Below are positions 1 through 11,162 of a DNA stretch of 64,000 nt, in pieces; the first letter of the stretch is position 1; every line of letters begins with the position of its first letter. The stretch covers positions 371,716,945-371,780,944 of the forward strand of contig CM053030.1 of assembly GCA_028564925.1 (NCBI GenBank). Direction: 5' to 3'. Source of the stretch: Lithobates sylvaticus (Eukaryota; Chordata; Amphibia; Anura; Ranidae). The notes beneath the pieces are model-generated. The model was given only the letters and a program-made list of their open reading frames with translations. It did not search any database and had not been told where the DNA came from. A program made the translations under genes and the position numbers.

Positions 1-174
1 GATAGATAAATCACTTAAAAAAAAAACAATTTTGATTTTAAACCTTCTAAATTCTGCCCATAGTAATCCAAGACTGGTATTAAAAGGCACATGTAGTGGA
101 GATTGTTTGTCTATTTAATCATGAAGTATGATAGACAGATGATTATATTTTGCTTCTAATACCAAGTAAAGCAT

Positions 175-321
175 GGATATGCAATTAGTGGACCTCCAGC
201 TGTTGCAGAACTACAAGTCCCATGAGGCACTGCAAGACTCTGACAGCCACAAGCATGACACCCAGAGGCATGATGGGACTGGTAGTTTTGCAACAGCTGG
301 AGGTCCACTAATCGCATATCC
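175..321. mobile_element. Short palindromic MITE
   Basis: The two ends are inverted copies: GGACCTCCAGCTGTTGC on the left and its complement on the right, closed by GGATATGC and GCATATCC. Each arm carries an ACTACAAGTCCC-like motif (210-221 forward, 275-286 reverse), close to the ZNF143/THAP11 binding consensus that many vertebrate MITEs carry. There is no coding capacity. The element is about 147 bp and could form a long hairpin. The superfamily is not resolved because I could not define a target-site duplication. Confidence 0.6.
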
Positions 322-959
322 CTGAAGTAAAGCAATCAGGGTGAGAAACTGTTTAGTTATAACTTAATGTGCTTCCATGGTGTGTTGAATAACAGTAAAA
401 GCCTATCAAAACTAAATAACTCTTTCACAAGTTAATAGTTTTTGCATTGTAATAGTAAAAGCAAGCAACATGAAGATACACAGGAGTAGAGTGGGCGCTA
501 AAGAAATCTATCTGCATCCTAACGGTACAAATAGAAAATAGAGTATAGAAATACCTGTACATACCAAGATGCCCATGGTGCCCAAAATTCCACACAGGTT
601 CTATAATATGCAAGTTTGACACTACCTTGCATTGGTAATGGCTCTCTAAGCCTTCTTCATATCACTATTGGTCATCATATTATTGGGACACTAGAGCGCC
701 TGAAAACCACCCCAGTGTGAAAGGGGTCTTAATGAGCAAATAGAGGGTAGCTTCAGACACAGACTGCTAGACAGTATACTGTAATCACTAAGCCAAAATA
801 ACTTGGAGTTATACACCACTAGACTGAAATCCACTCATTAGTCAGCAAAGTAAACAATAAAGAGTACACAAAGGCAATAACTGCAGTGTGGGTAGTGTGA
901 CATTGGGGTGTTTAGCTCAAGTGGATAAATGCGTTTTGGTGCAGTAAGTCCACATCAGA
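322..959. other. No gene; orphan MITE end at 685-732
   Basis: I see no coding signal. Positions 685-732 match the terminal sequence of the elements at 26.6 and 43.6 kb (CCCCAGTGTGAAAGG ending in TTAA at 729-732), so this is one orphan end of a TTAA-type MITE. The rest is AT-rich and unrecognised. Confidence 0.4.
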
Positions 960-1680
960 CAGGCATTTATATTTAAGGGCCTGTTAGCCCACGTTTATTA
1001 AAAGGGAAAACAAAACAAAAGTCCGACCAGGAATCCCACGCAGGGGTCCAAGCTTCAATTAAATATACAAAATCCAAATGAAAATGCTAGTCCACCTGGC
1101 TACTCTTCAACAGTACTGCTGCTATAGGTACTTGCCCCTCAAACGTGCTGCCTGGATGCACACAGTCTTAAGCTCCTTGGCCGCACACAGCTTCAAGCCC
1201 TTCCATGCACACAGCTTTGAAGCCCTTGGACGCAAACAGCTTTGAAGCCCTTGGACGCACACAGCGTCTATCTTCACACAGAGCTTCTCTCACTAGCAGC
1301 CACTACTCCACCTTCCTTCCCCCTTCTGCTCTCACCAGCCCCTCGTTATATGGTCTGTGTGCAGCTGGGCACACACCCTGCTGGCTGTCCACAAGACCCG
1401 GACACAGGGTTGGAGATCCCGTCCCACCCAAGACTCTGAAGAATCTCCAAACTACAGAGCCCCATAGGGAACTAGCAAAACCTTGAGAAAACTGCCAGAG
1501 CAGTTTCAAATTTACGCTCTGTAGCGCTGATATGCAGACTCTGTGTCCACTTTAACCCCATTTTCATAGGGACAGAGCCTTGCTCTGCCACGGTAGGAAT
1601 ACTAGAACTGTTAGCACCGCAGCTCAAAAAAGCTGCTTCCACAGGCAGTTGAGCTTTTTTTTTTTTCTCTGCCTCCAAAC
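960..1680 (-). mobile_element. LTR-like fragment with 25-bp tandem repeats
   Basis: Read on the minus strand, this GC-richer stretch ends with an AATAAA-type signal near 1000 and has the look of a retroelement terminal repeat. From about 1176 to 1272 it holds three to four copies of a 25-bp unit built around CACACAGCTTTGAAGCCC. No partner repeat or coding region is visible. If it is a retroelement end it is a degraded fossil. It could equally be an unrelated repetitive segment. Confidence 0.25.
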
Positions 1681-4082
1681 TCCCATCTATGTTAGCCTAT
1701 GTTTTCATGTACACTATAGGCGTTTTCAGGAGTTTAGTGACAGGGGAGTTTAAAGGCAGAAAATTAAAAAAAACCTTTAGAATTACGTTTTTGGGCGGAG
1801 CTTTTGAGCAGAAAAGACACTTAAGGCTCACAAAGGGAACATTTAGGTACATTCGGCATTTTCAAGTGTACAATGAAAAATGAGCAGAGATGAATGCTTT
1901 GGGGAAAAAAAAAATAAAAAAAATGCTTGTAAAAGCAAATGTCCATGAAATACCATAAACTCTTATGGAATATGAGCCACTATAAGGATTTTTTATGCTG
2001 TTTTTGTCTGCCAGAAGTTCTGCTAGTGTGCATGGACGCTTGTAGTGCACTTCAGGAGAATGGCTAGGATGTGGTACAATGTCACCTGAGAGGTATATTA
2101 AGAGGTACATCTTAATATAAGCAAATAGGCAAAGGTCTCCATGGAGCAGCTTTGGGAGAGGCAGTCCTTAGTCATATCTCTTCAGCCGGCTAGCATTTGG
2201 GTCCACTTTTCCCGGTGGTGCACATGAGTACAGTCCCAGTAAAACCTACAGGCCGCAAGTAAGGCTACTAGATAGCTGTATAGTTAGTTCCTAAAGGGCT
2301 CTCTAACAGCAGATGGTAAATCACTGCAGTGGCAGATCACCAGTCCCAGCGTTATTGTAGCTCACAATCAAGTTACATATAGCAATTAGTCCTCCTTCCA
2401 CTCTGCACCCAGGTAGCTCCAGCCATAAGCACACCAGGACTCAGCGTTCCGAAACCTGCTCAGGCTGTCAATTTACAGCAAGTGATGTTGCATACTGGAC
2501 AGCAATGTGCACTCTCAGGTCTCCCACACAACAAGAGGAAGTTATTCTCTGTACAGCCAGGAAAATAAAGCCCTTTCCCCTCCTCCTGCAAACCTGACTT
2601 CCACAGTAGAATATCACCTCTGGACAAGGCAGTAGCTATAGAGAGAAGCTGCAACAAGTGTTTCACTCACACTATTCCTAGACAAGCACCTGGCTAATGG
2701 AGTGCACATTTCTGCAGATAGCAACAAACCTATAATGGCATTGGTCTTTAGCCCCACTCTATCACTTCTCCTAGGCATCATTATTGGTCCACCAGCTCCC
2801 CAACCAATATTGAGGCAAAGAAGATTGGCCAGAGCCATGATCCCTATGTAAATAAGAGGTGGGTGGTCCCTATGTTAATACGAGTGGGGTTTAAGGCATC
2901 CAGGGTGCTGAAGAAGAAACCAGAGGGGTCTACTTTGCAATGTAAGTAATGCTTTCCTATGTATTTTATGCTCACAGATTTGTTTAAAAGAAAAAAAATA
3001 TATAAAATGTTGTATTCACTTTAATGGCAACAAAAAAATGTAATTCTATCATTTAGCCATAAGCAACTGTTTATGTGAGATCATACATTTATTTAAAGAA
3101 TGCAATAGATTAAATTACATCCTCTAAGTAAAAACAGATTTATATCAAAGTGCATATTTATGAGGCACAAAATGAAATATTCGTTGTTATTCCAATCTAG
3201 TTTCATTATTGTAATACAGTATGTAGATTCCATTATGCCAGTGTTTCTGCTAAAGGCAACTTTGAAGGCTCAGTGATGTTTCAAGCCATGGCCTAAATTG
3301 GTTTATCACTTCATCAACTGCACCCATGAGGCTGGCAATTTCTTTTGGATGCTGTTACAGTACTATGCCTTGAGGCAGAAAATGCAGAAAAAGAACCAGC
3401 CGCACATTGCTAGAATTTGTACATCAGGAAAGAAAAAGAAATTGTGCAACAAGGACTGGGGTCCCAAAGGACACAGGGCACCTCCTTTGTGTTTTGCCCA
3501 CAGTCTAAGAAGACAAGGCAATCTGTTTAGGACTGCTCTTATCTGTACCGCTAACCCAAAAATGACAAGTCTGATTAAAGCTGAACACTTTCTCACAGAT
3601 ACAACAAGCAAGGGATTCACTATCAGAAATAAATACAGTTTAAAATGCAATACCAGAAGGGCATGTCATAAAGTACACTTTTCTTTACAGATGCTTTTAA
3701 GAAAGTGTATGTGGATGCCTTATGGAAATAAACATCTGCACTTTAATGTAATGAAGCAAACATTCCTAACCAACATGAATATCAAACTACTTAAAGTAGA
3801 ACTCCAGGTAAACAGCTAAATATAAAGTTAAAATGCATACAGTCGGGGGAATTTATAGTGTCTAAGACAATCCTCAGAATTCCATCCAGCCTCAGCATGA
3901 CAAATGCCAGTGAAATCACAAAAACAAAACAGAGGGTGCACCAGAGCTCTGAGGAAGATGTTAGCCCTTGAAACACCTTAACCAATTTGATCTTCAGTTG
4001 TCCTGCCACACGCTATGATGCACTGTGGACTGGATGGTGTTGTACTTTGGGAACTGTCATATTGTGAGTATAATACTTACCA
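1681..4082. other. Unrecognised AT-rich DNA, no supported gene
   Basis: No supported exon is present. A 173-codon open frame at 3298-3819 has no recognisable domain and its 3' end runs into a TTAAAGTAGAACTCC motif at about 3790 that resembles MITE ends elsewhere in the window, so it is treated as chance. The stretch at 1690-1880 (GGCGTTTTCAGGAGTTT and surrounding) looks repetitive but I could not find its partner end. Confidence 0.3.
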
Positions 4083-4890
4083 CCAGTGATGTAAGTAACT
4101 GAGTTAAAATAAACGGAGTTACTTAATGCAGTTACTTTAGAGGGTAACAAGTAATCTACTGATTACTTTTCCCCTCAGGTAACTCAGTTCCCATTACTGG
4201 CTTAGTTACCCCAATTACATCTACCGCCACTAGATGGCAGTAGTAATTCCGGTGTCCTGCCGAAAAAGTTCCCCCGCCGGATAAGAACCCCCTGTACTGC
4301 GCAGGCGCAGAGCTTGCGCAGTACGAAGGACTACGGAGCTTCCGAAATTTTCCGAACCTGAACAGCTCTGAGTGAACTCTACACCGCACAGGCGCAGTTA
4401 ACATGTAATTGTACGAGGTGATGCCGCACGCTCCCGATGCTCGTGCTACTCTGCAAGGGGCGTCTATCGTGTAACTAAGGGGCGGGTCAAGTATTACTGT
4501 AACCAAGGGGCGCATCTATTATTATTGTTATATATCGAGCTCTGCCCATTAATTTAACATTCGCCCTCTTCTGTAGCCATCCGCCCCTTACACGATATAA
4601 TAATAGACCCGCCCCCTGCTTACACGCTATAACAGATCTGCCCCTTGGTTAGAGTAATAATAGAGCAGCCTCTTGGTTACACAATATATAACAATAATAA
4701 TAATAAATGCGCCCCTTGGTTACAGTAATACTAGACCCGCCCCTTACACGTATAGAATATTGAAAAAAAAAAGTCACAGTTACTTTGCTGCATAACTAAT
4801 TACTTTTCCAATGTAGTAACTGAGTTACTAATGCAATTACTTTTTGGGAGAAGTAATTTGTAACTTAACTAATTACTTTTTTATAATAAT
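4083..4890. mobile_element. hAT-like non-autonomous element with subterminal repeats
   Basis: Both ends are built from short motifs of the type GTAACTGAGTTACT and AATTACTTTT, repeated and inverted, as is usual in hAT subterminal regions. The middle carries NRF1-like TGCGCAGGCGCA motifs and at least six scattered copies, in both orientations, of GCCCCTTGGTTAC or CCCCTTACACG. There is no transposase. The exact ends and an 8-bp duplication were not found, so the superfamily call is tentative. Confidence 0.4.
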
Positions 4891-5337
4891 AAATAATAAT
4901 AAAGTTATGTTTTTAGGCTAACACACCAGGTTGGTGTGCCCTTTGTTTTGTTTTGTGGTTTCAGTAGTTCCAGACTCCCCCAGTCCCATGAGGGCAACAA
5001 GGTGAGACTTATCCATGAAAGCCAGAATGGAATTATAGTGTGAAGGCACCTCTGTGCCCACTCCCAAGTGCAGGTGATTTTCTGCTTTGTGACATATGTC
5101 AGTGAAGGTGACAGATTCAGGTACCTGTTGGAAACAGATACCTGAATCCAGGGAAAAAAAGTGGAGGAGCGCCAAGACCAAGAGTGTTCATAAAGACACT
5201 TCATCCTCAGTGCTGCTGAGCTCTTTCCCGCTGCTGCAGCTTACACAGAGATGGCATAGCACTGAGGAGTTTTGTGGCTGGGTGAGGAAAGCCTGATGGG
5301 GAAGCTGAGACACTAGTTCCCCATCAGATCCGGTTCC

Positions 5338-5432
5338 CTTGTGATTGACAGCAGGCAGTGGGCAGATCCACAGTCAATAGAAAGTCTGCTATTGGGTATA
5401 GGACCTGCCCACTGTCTACTGTCAATCACAAG
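5338..5432. repeat. Imperfect inverted repeat
   Basis: CCTTGTGATTGACAGCAGGC followed by AGTGGGCAG on the left pairs with CTGCCCACTGTCTACTGTCAATCACAAGG-type sequence on the right (described, not quoted in full). Arms are about 30 bp around a spacer of about 35 bp. It may be the core of a small foldback element; no coding sequence is present. Confidence 0.55.
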
Positions 5433-5587
5433 GCGGGAGCAGACCTGATGGAGAACCAGTATATCAGATTTCCCATCAGGCACTTGTTGCTAGGAAGCTG
5501 TCAGCCTTGAAGCTGCCAGCGATCTTAACAGTCAGTGACAGGTGGAGTGAGTAGCAGCAAAACAAATGCCACCTGCCACACAATGTA

Positions 5588-5668
5588 CAGAGATAGATGG
5601 TCTTAATTACTTCCAGTTTAGTTATCTATGATCTAAATTACTTCCAGTTTAGTTATCTATGATCTAAA
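5588..5668. repeat. Two-copy tandem duplication (about 33 bp)
   Basis: The unit ATTACTTCCAGTTTAGTTAT plus CTATGATCTAA is present twice head to tail with almost no difference, which points to a recent local duplication. Confidence 0.7.
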
Positions 5669-5738
5669 GGTAATTATCTTTAACTTTGGGGCAAATAGTG
5701 CCACATTGTAAAAGGGGTGTTATTAAAATTACAGAGTA

Positions 5739-6188
5739 TTAAAAGTGCAGGCTTACAATAAACAAACATACATACTTACCTAGATGGCTGCAGCAATTAT
5801 TCAATGCCGCAGCTGTCCCTTGCAGGCTTCACATTGAGAACTGAGCAATCAAAGACTTCTGATCGCTCAGTACTTGGTCTCCAGTGAGCAGAGAGCTGGT
5901 GACTCAGTCATCAGCTCTCTGCCCTCCTACACTCACTGGAGGGCTGGGCTGTGGAAGGGGTGCATGCAGCTGGCTCAGGTTCTCAGAGGCTGAGTCAGCT
6001 GACGGTCAGGCATCTAGGCGGATCACAAAATGATTGTTAGGATCTCTGCACAGCCTGAACCGGCTCTGTCATGTCAGCCGTCAGCAGGTTTCAGCTGCAT
6101 TTGGAACACTGGAGTGCAGAACTGAGTGCACTCCTGTAAACCCTAGGAGAAGGATGCCCAAAAAGCTTTGGCCAGAAATCTCCTTTAA
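5739..6188. mobile_element. TTAA-flanked MITE, family shared with 24.4 kb
   Basis: The stretch is bounded by TTAA at 5739-5742 and 6185-6188. Its interior matches the element at 24446-24899 over most of its length: shared blocks include GAGCAGAGAGCTG, TCAGCTCTCTGCCC-type sequence and the 3' TCTCCTTTAA end. TTAA target sites suggest piggyBac-type mobilisation. The left end is weakly matched, so the exact left border is uncertain. Confidence 0.5.
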
Positions 6189-6309
6189 GAACTAGCTGGA
6201 TTTGTTGCACGTGTTGGTAAAGCTACCAAAACTGGCAGGGATTTTTTAATCAATTTTAAAGGGCCATACCTCCAGAAAAAGGGCTTTAATGAATTCCCCA
6301 GAGCATGTT

Positions 6310-8880
6310 TATTACAGTTTCCTGGTGCCTTCATGACAGCATACACATGGTTGGTTGCTCCTCCCCCAACCAACCCACATGACCAATTTAACTCTATAAA
6401 AGAAAGAGTCAGCCCTCTATATGCCATTCTTTTTTCTGTCCTCAAACCTGCAGGATCATGGATCACCTGGAAACATCCCTTACTACACCACCATGTCGGT
6501 GCAACCATTACAGGTAAATGAAGTCCCGATACTTAGGCTACTAAAGGCGCCAATAAGTTTGGGAACCTGTTTTTCTGTGGATCCGTTTTTGGGGTCAGGG
6601 GCCCAGGATCTTTCTATCATCCCCCTTCCCCTGCTGAGAAGCCTGCTCCTATATAAAGCCAGCCCCCACCTGTTTTGGGCTCTCTTCTGTTCCTTGTTGC
6701 TCCTTTTTCTCTGCAGATGCATGTCTGGCAAAAAAAAAGGGCTTCCTGGGCAGCAGCTTCCAGCCTTATTAAACTGCAGAGCGCGAACATACCTGCCTCA
6801 CCTTGCTGTGCCATCTGCAGCGCTTTGCTGGGCTGGTTTATCCACTTCAGAGGCGGAGCTGCATCAAGGATGATGTGACCTCATCGGCGCATGCATGTGG
6901 CCTTGTTAAGCCGTCCGTGGCCATCTTGGTACACCAAATCTAGCTGTACATATATAAAAGGGCTGTGTACCTTCATTATGGCAGCAACTTTCATCAGGGA
7001 AACATCTCCTAAGAGGCTGGGAGAGTTTCCCTGTTACGGGAACAGCCTTTTGCAATATGGAGCCAGCCCAAGGTAATCGGGGAGGTGGGGCGGAGCCCAA
7101 AAAAAAGACGCCTACCTACATATCCTAATTCATAACAATTTCCAGCCCTTTCTACGATTCAAAGTAGGAGAACTTTATCTGCAGTTTCAATGTTTGCCTT
7201 TTGGCATATCGACAGCTCCCAAAACCTTTGCAAAGGTGTTGGTGGCAATTCTATCCTACACTATCTAGATGATATACTGATCCTGTCTCAACACAAAATG
7301 CTTCAAATTCACCTACAGGAAGTCGTGAGCAGGCTAACAAAATACGGTTGGCTAATAAACTATCCAAAGAGTCAGTTTTCCCCGGCACAAAGAATGACAT
7401 ACCTTGGGGCATTATTCAATACCCCCAAGAGAGTGGTGTCACTCCCACCAGAAAAGATCCCTCTAATCATATTCTAATTACGTGTTCAATGAAATCCAGT
7501 CTATGGTGGTGGACAAAACCTCACAATCTGCTAAATCATAGCCATCTTGGCCCCATCGCTTGGATAACTCTTACATCAGATGCAAGTTGTCTGGGTTGGG
7601 GCGCCCACTTCGAAGATCAGATGATCCAGGGAAGATGGCAGTTCAACACAGAAGGCACAGTATGCAACATTTTGGAGTTAAGGGCAGCCTGGATGGTGAT
7701 ATCACACTTGGCATCCCTTCTGAGAGGCAGATCCATCTTGCTACAAATGGACAACAAATCAGCAGTACCCTATGTCGAGAACCAAGGGGGGATGCACAGC
7801 AGGTCATTGTCCAATGAGGTAGCCCCAATAATGTCCTGGGATGAAAGAATCTCACCAATCTCAGAGCATCGTATATCCCAGCTCTCAAAAATCAACTGGT
7901 GGATCGCCTATCAAGAGAGTTCATCAACAACAAATGGTCCTTGAGCCAGAAGGTTTTCCAGTGGATCAGCCCTCAAATAGACCTTTTTGCATCACCTCTC
8001 AATGCCAAAACACCTCACTTCTTCACAAGGTTTCCAGTCCGGGACTCAGCGGGGGTTGATGCCCTTGTCCAGCCGTGGATTTTTCAGATAGGATATGCAT
8101 TCCCTCCGATCCCTTTGATACTGAGATTTCTTCAATGCCTAACAGAAGAACAGGTAACCATCTTGGCAGTAATCCCTTACTGGCCGAGGAGACCCTGGTT
8201 TACACTATTGACCAAACTGTCTCTTTGCAATCCCTTAACACTTTCGATCACACACAACCTTCTGTCCCAAAAAGAACCTCTTCCATCCACATCCAGAAAT
8301 CCTGGATTTGAGCGGAAGAGGCTGGAAAAGTTGGGATGCTCCCACAAAGTAATATAGACATTGTTTCAGGCCAGAAAGGCTTTCACCAAGGCCTGGGACT
8401 TATTTCCCTTAAGGTACAGGTCTCCGTCTTATCATCTCTAACAGACACTAGATGGGCTCTAAACCCTCTGATAGAACGCTTTTTAAAGGCAGTCTTTAGA
8501 TCGAGACCTCCAAGAAAGACTCTATACCCAAAGTGGGATCTACCTTTGGCGTTCAGTTCGCTCGCAGCTCCTCCATTTGTGCCTACAGAAGAATTCTATC
8601 TAGAAGAAATAAATCTCTAGGCGGCATGTCTAACTGCCATCACCTCTGGCCGAAGGGTCTTGGAGATCCAAGCTTTAGCTTCCTGGTACCTATCCATGGC
8701 AACATACGCCCTCCCTTTTTTATAATCCTTAATGCTTGAGTCTAGTTACAAGAGTGGCGTATGGGGGGCTGACTCTTTCTTTTATAGAGGTAAATTGGTC
8801 CCTTGGTTTGTTTGGGGGCGGAGCAACCAACCATTTGTATGCTGCCATGTATAGGCACCAGGAAAGTAAAATTATGGAAA
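6310..8880 (+). mobile_element. DIRS-type retroelement fossil
   Basis: This is a tyrosine-recombinase-type (DIRS1-like) retroelement copy. Inverted terminal repeats of about 120 bp lie at 6310-6430 and 8745-8880; both contain the GGTTGGTTGCTCC block in opposite orientation, which is typical of DIRS elements and not of LTR elements. Between them, from about 7140, are remnants of reverse transcriptase (7190-7477), RNase H (7348-7944), the following conserved region (7899-8357) and the start of the recombinase-side region (8336-8620). At about 2.6 kb it is well short of a complete member. It is broken, with several interruptions, and looks moderately old. Confidence 0.75.
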
Positions 8881-9548
8881 AGTAAGTATACAATTTTACA
8901 TTTTTACCTGCCAAAGTATTTTCAATAATGTTTAGCCATTCTTTTAATTCACACAGCTCCGCTAAAATGCATAGGCAGTAAGTATTCCACTTCCTGGTAC
9001 CACTGCCTGCTATTTGGTCATAGGTCATGATTATGATTCTCTGGAAGCAGAGAGGTTACAAAAGAAGTTGCATTGCTCAACCAGGAAATAAGACATGTCT
9101 GGCTGTGCAACATAGATAACACTTGTAAATTACAAAACTGATTGTACAGAGTCATCCTTAGGAAGAGGAAAGCACACTGGTAGCCAGGGGTGCAGGGCAT
9201 CAGGTAAGTAAAACTTACTTAAAAGCTTTTTTTTCTGGTACCCTAGATATTAATGAGCCTTTAACCCTGGGGAGGGGGTAGCCACACTGCAATGCGAGGA
9301 TATTTGTCACATCTGTGTCTATCATCTTCACTTCACATGTCACTGTCATAATCATATATTGCTTCAGAGATGTAAAAAATGTACCGTCTTTGAAAACTGG
9401 ATGATAATTAGGCTCTTGCTAAAAAAAAAAAGTACACCTGCCAGAATCCACTGGTGGAGAAGGGGATAGAGTCATCATTGTTCACATATACGACTTTGTA
9501 AACCCCCTGGTTCTAGCTCTCTGTCCCAGTAATTTAGAAATGGATGTT
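8881..9548. other. No feature recognised
   Basis: AT-rich sequence with no supported reading frame and no repeat ends that I can pair. Confidence 0.4.
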
Positions 9549-9707
9549 GATTTACTAAAACTGGAGAGTGCAAAATCTGGTGCAGCATAGAAACTAATCA
9601 GCTTCCAGATTTTTTGGCAAAGTTTGATTGAACAAGCTGAAATTAGAAGCCGATTGGCTACTGTGTACAGCTGTACCAGATTTTGCACTCTCTAGTTTTA
9701 GTAAATC
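9549..9707. mobile_element. Foldback MITE, 159 bp
   Basis: Terminal inverted repeats of about 38 bp begin with GATTTACTAAAACTGGAGAG and continue through TGCAAAATCTGGTGCAGC; the right end is the complement with few differences. The interior pairs partly as well (CAATCGGCTTC with GAAGCTGATT-type sequence). There is no coding capacity. I recognise the sequence type as a high-copy frog element. Confidence 0.75.
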
Positions 9708-10644
9708 ATCCCCAGTATGTGCAGTTTTTACAAAAGGATAAAAATGAACATTAGATAAAGGCTATTTTGGTTTCACAACTACTTGGCTGTGTATATCAGG
9801 GTCGCCAGACACAATGAAATGAAATGGTTCAGAATTTCATTATTTTTTTTTTTCTAAATAGCATAATGAAGATTTTAAAACAATTAGGATCATTATTTTC
9901 TGTGGGACCAATCCCCATTGGATGTTTACCCACTATTACTTTCACATGTGGTGCACTTTCTGAAAGCACACCAAAACCGCAGGATACAATAGAAGTCTAT
10001 GGCTCAGTGTAGCTAACCCACAGGAAAGCAGCTGGTACACTGAGCTGAACCTGCAGATCAGTGTGATAGCAGCCTAATAACCCTTTTTTAAAAGTGCTAA
10101 TATGTCCATTGCAAAACTTTAAGTTTATTAAATAATATGCCCATTGCAAAACTATGCAATGTTTTGTCTCTCAGCTTCTGCTGGCATTGCTAGGCTATTT
10201 AAAAGGTTTCTGTTTCAGGTGGAGTGATACCAAATGAATTTCACCTGGGACAGGAGCTGGCGCTACAGAAGAAGGATCAGCTTATGTGACTCCTGTTCCC
10301 TCTGCAGCTGCTTGCTTCCTCCAGTGCTGGCTCCATCCACTCTGGGATCGCGGGTCATGCTCTGGGATCGCGGGTCAGAAACCTGCAATCAGGGCTTGCT
10401 GACTCACCCTCCCAGAGCATGAGGTTGTGGGCCACATGTGGCCCCAGGACGTGCACCCATGGTCTATACTGATAAAATTAGATTCAATTATGGAGAAATT
10501 TTCAGTCACTGCCAGACTAGGACTAAGTAGAACCACAACAGAGAGCACATTTTGCAATCATCCAAATACTGCATGACCATTTGCTTAAAAAGCTAACTAC
10601 AAGTCCTGCCAATACTTTGGAAACACTTTGGGTGGTGAAATTCA
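9708..10644. other. No gene; 20-bp tandem duplication at 10341-10378
   Basis: No supported frame. CTCTGGGATCGCGGGTCA occurs twice in direct tandem at 10340-10377, a simple local duplication. The rest is unrecognised. Confidence 0.4.
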
Positions 10645-11162
10645 TTAAAGTAGTAGTAAACCTAAAAGCAAACCTTATATTGCAGCTTACCAACTCTTAG
10701 ATGTGGTGGGTGCATTGTTTTTCTTTTTTTAGGCATTCTTTCTTGTATTTTTACCTTGTGATCAGGCCAAAAAGCCTGTTGTTTTTCTGGTCTTTCAAAA
10801 GAACAAGATGTCCTGCAGATGTAGCAGTTACGGTGATGAGACAAACCATTTAACACTGACAGGGGTGCTTACAATGATCAGCTCTTATTTATGTAAAACC
10901 TTTATTCCAAAAGGAAGAAAACTGTTTGCTATAGCTGCTTATAAAGTGTGTGCTGGTGTTCAGCTTCCGTTTGTTAGTGTATTTTAATCGGTTAGCACAT
11001 CTAACACTCCAAAGGTGCCCCTGTTCTCCTTCAACCAGACTGAGTGCACTCTAATAGAGGAGGGGTGTGACTGGCATATCACCAGGTGGAAACAGAGGGG
11101 AAAGAAAAAAGCCTGAAATTCTTCCACCACATCTAAGGATTTTGGGTTTAATACCACTTTAA
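10645..11162. mobile_element. TTAA-flanked MITE
   Basis: The stretch starts TTAAAGTAGTAGTAAACC and ends GGTTTAATACCACTTTAA, an inverted pair matching at about 15 of 18 positions, with the TTAA target site duplicated at both ends (10645-10648 and 11159-11162). It is 518 bp and non-coding. The same end type occurs at 44026 and 50585, so these belong to one group of piggyBac-like MITEs. Confidence 0.7.

Noticed and set aside
3298-3819. 173-codon plus-strand open frame
   Set aside because: No domain, biased composition from AT-rich DNA, and the 3' end runs into a MITE-like end.
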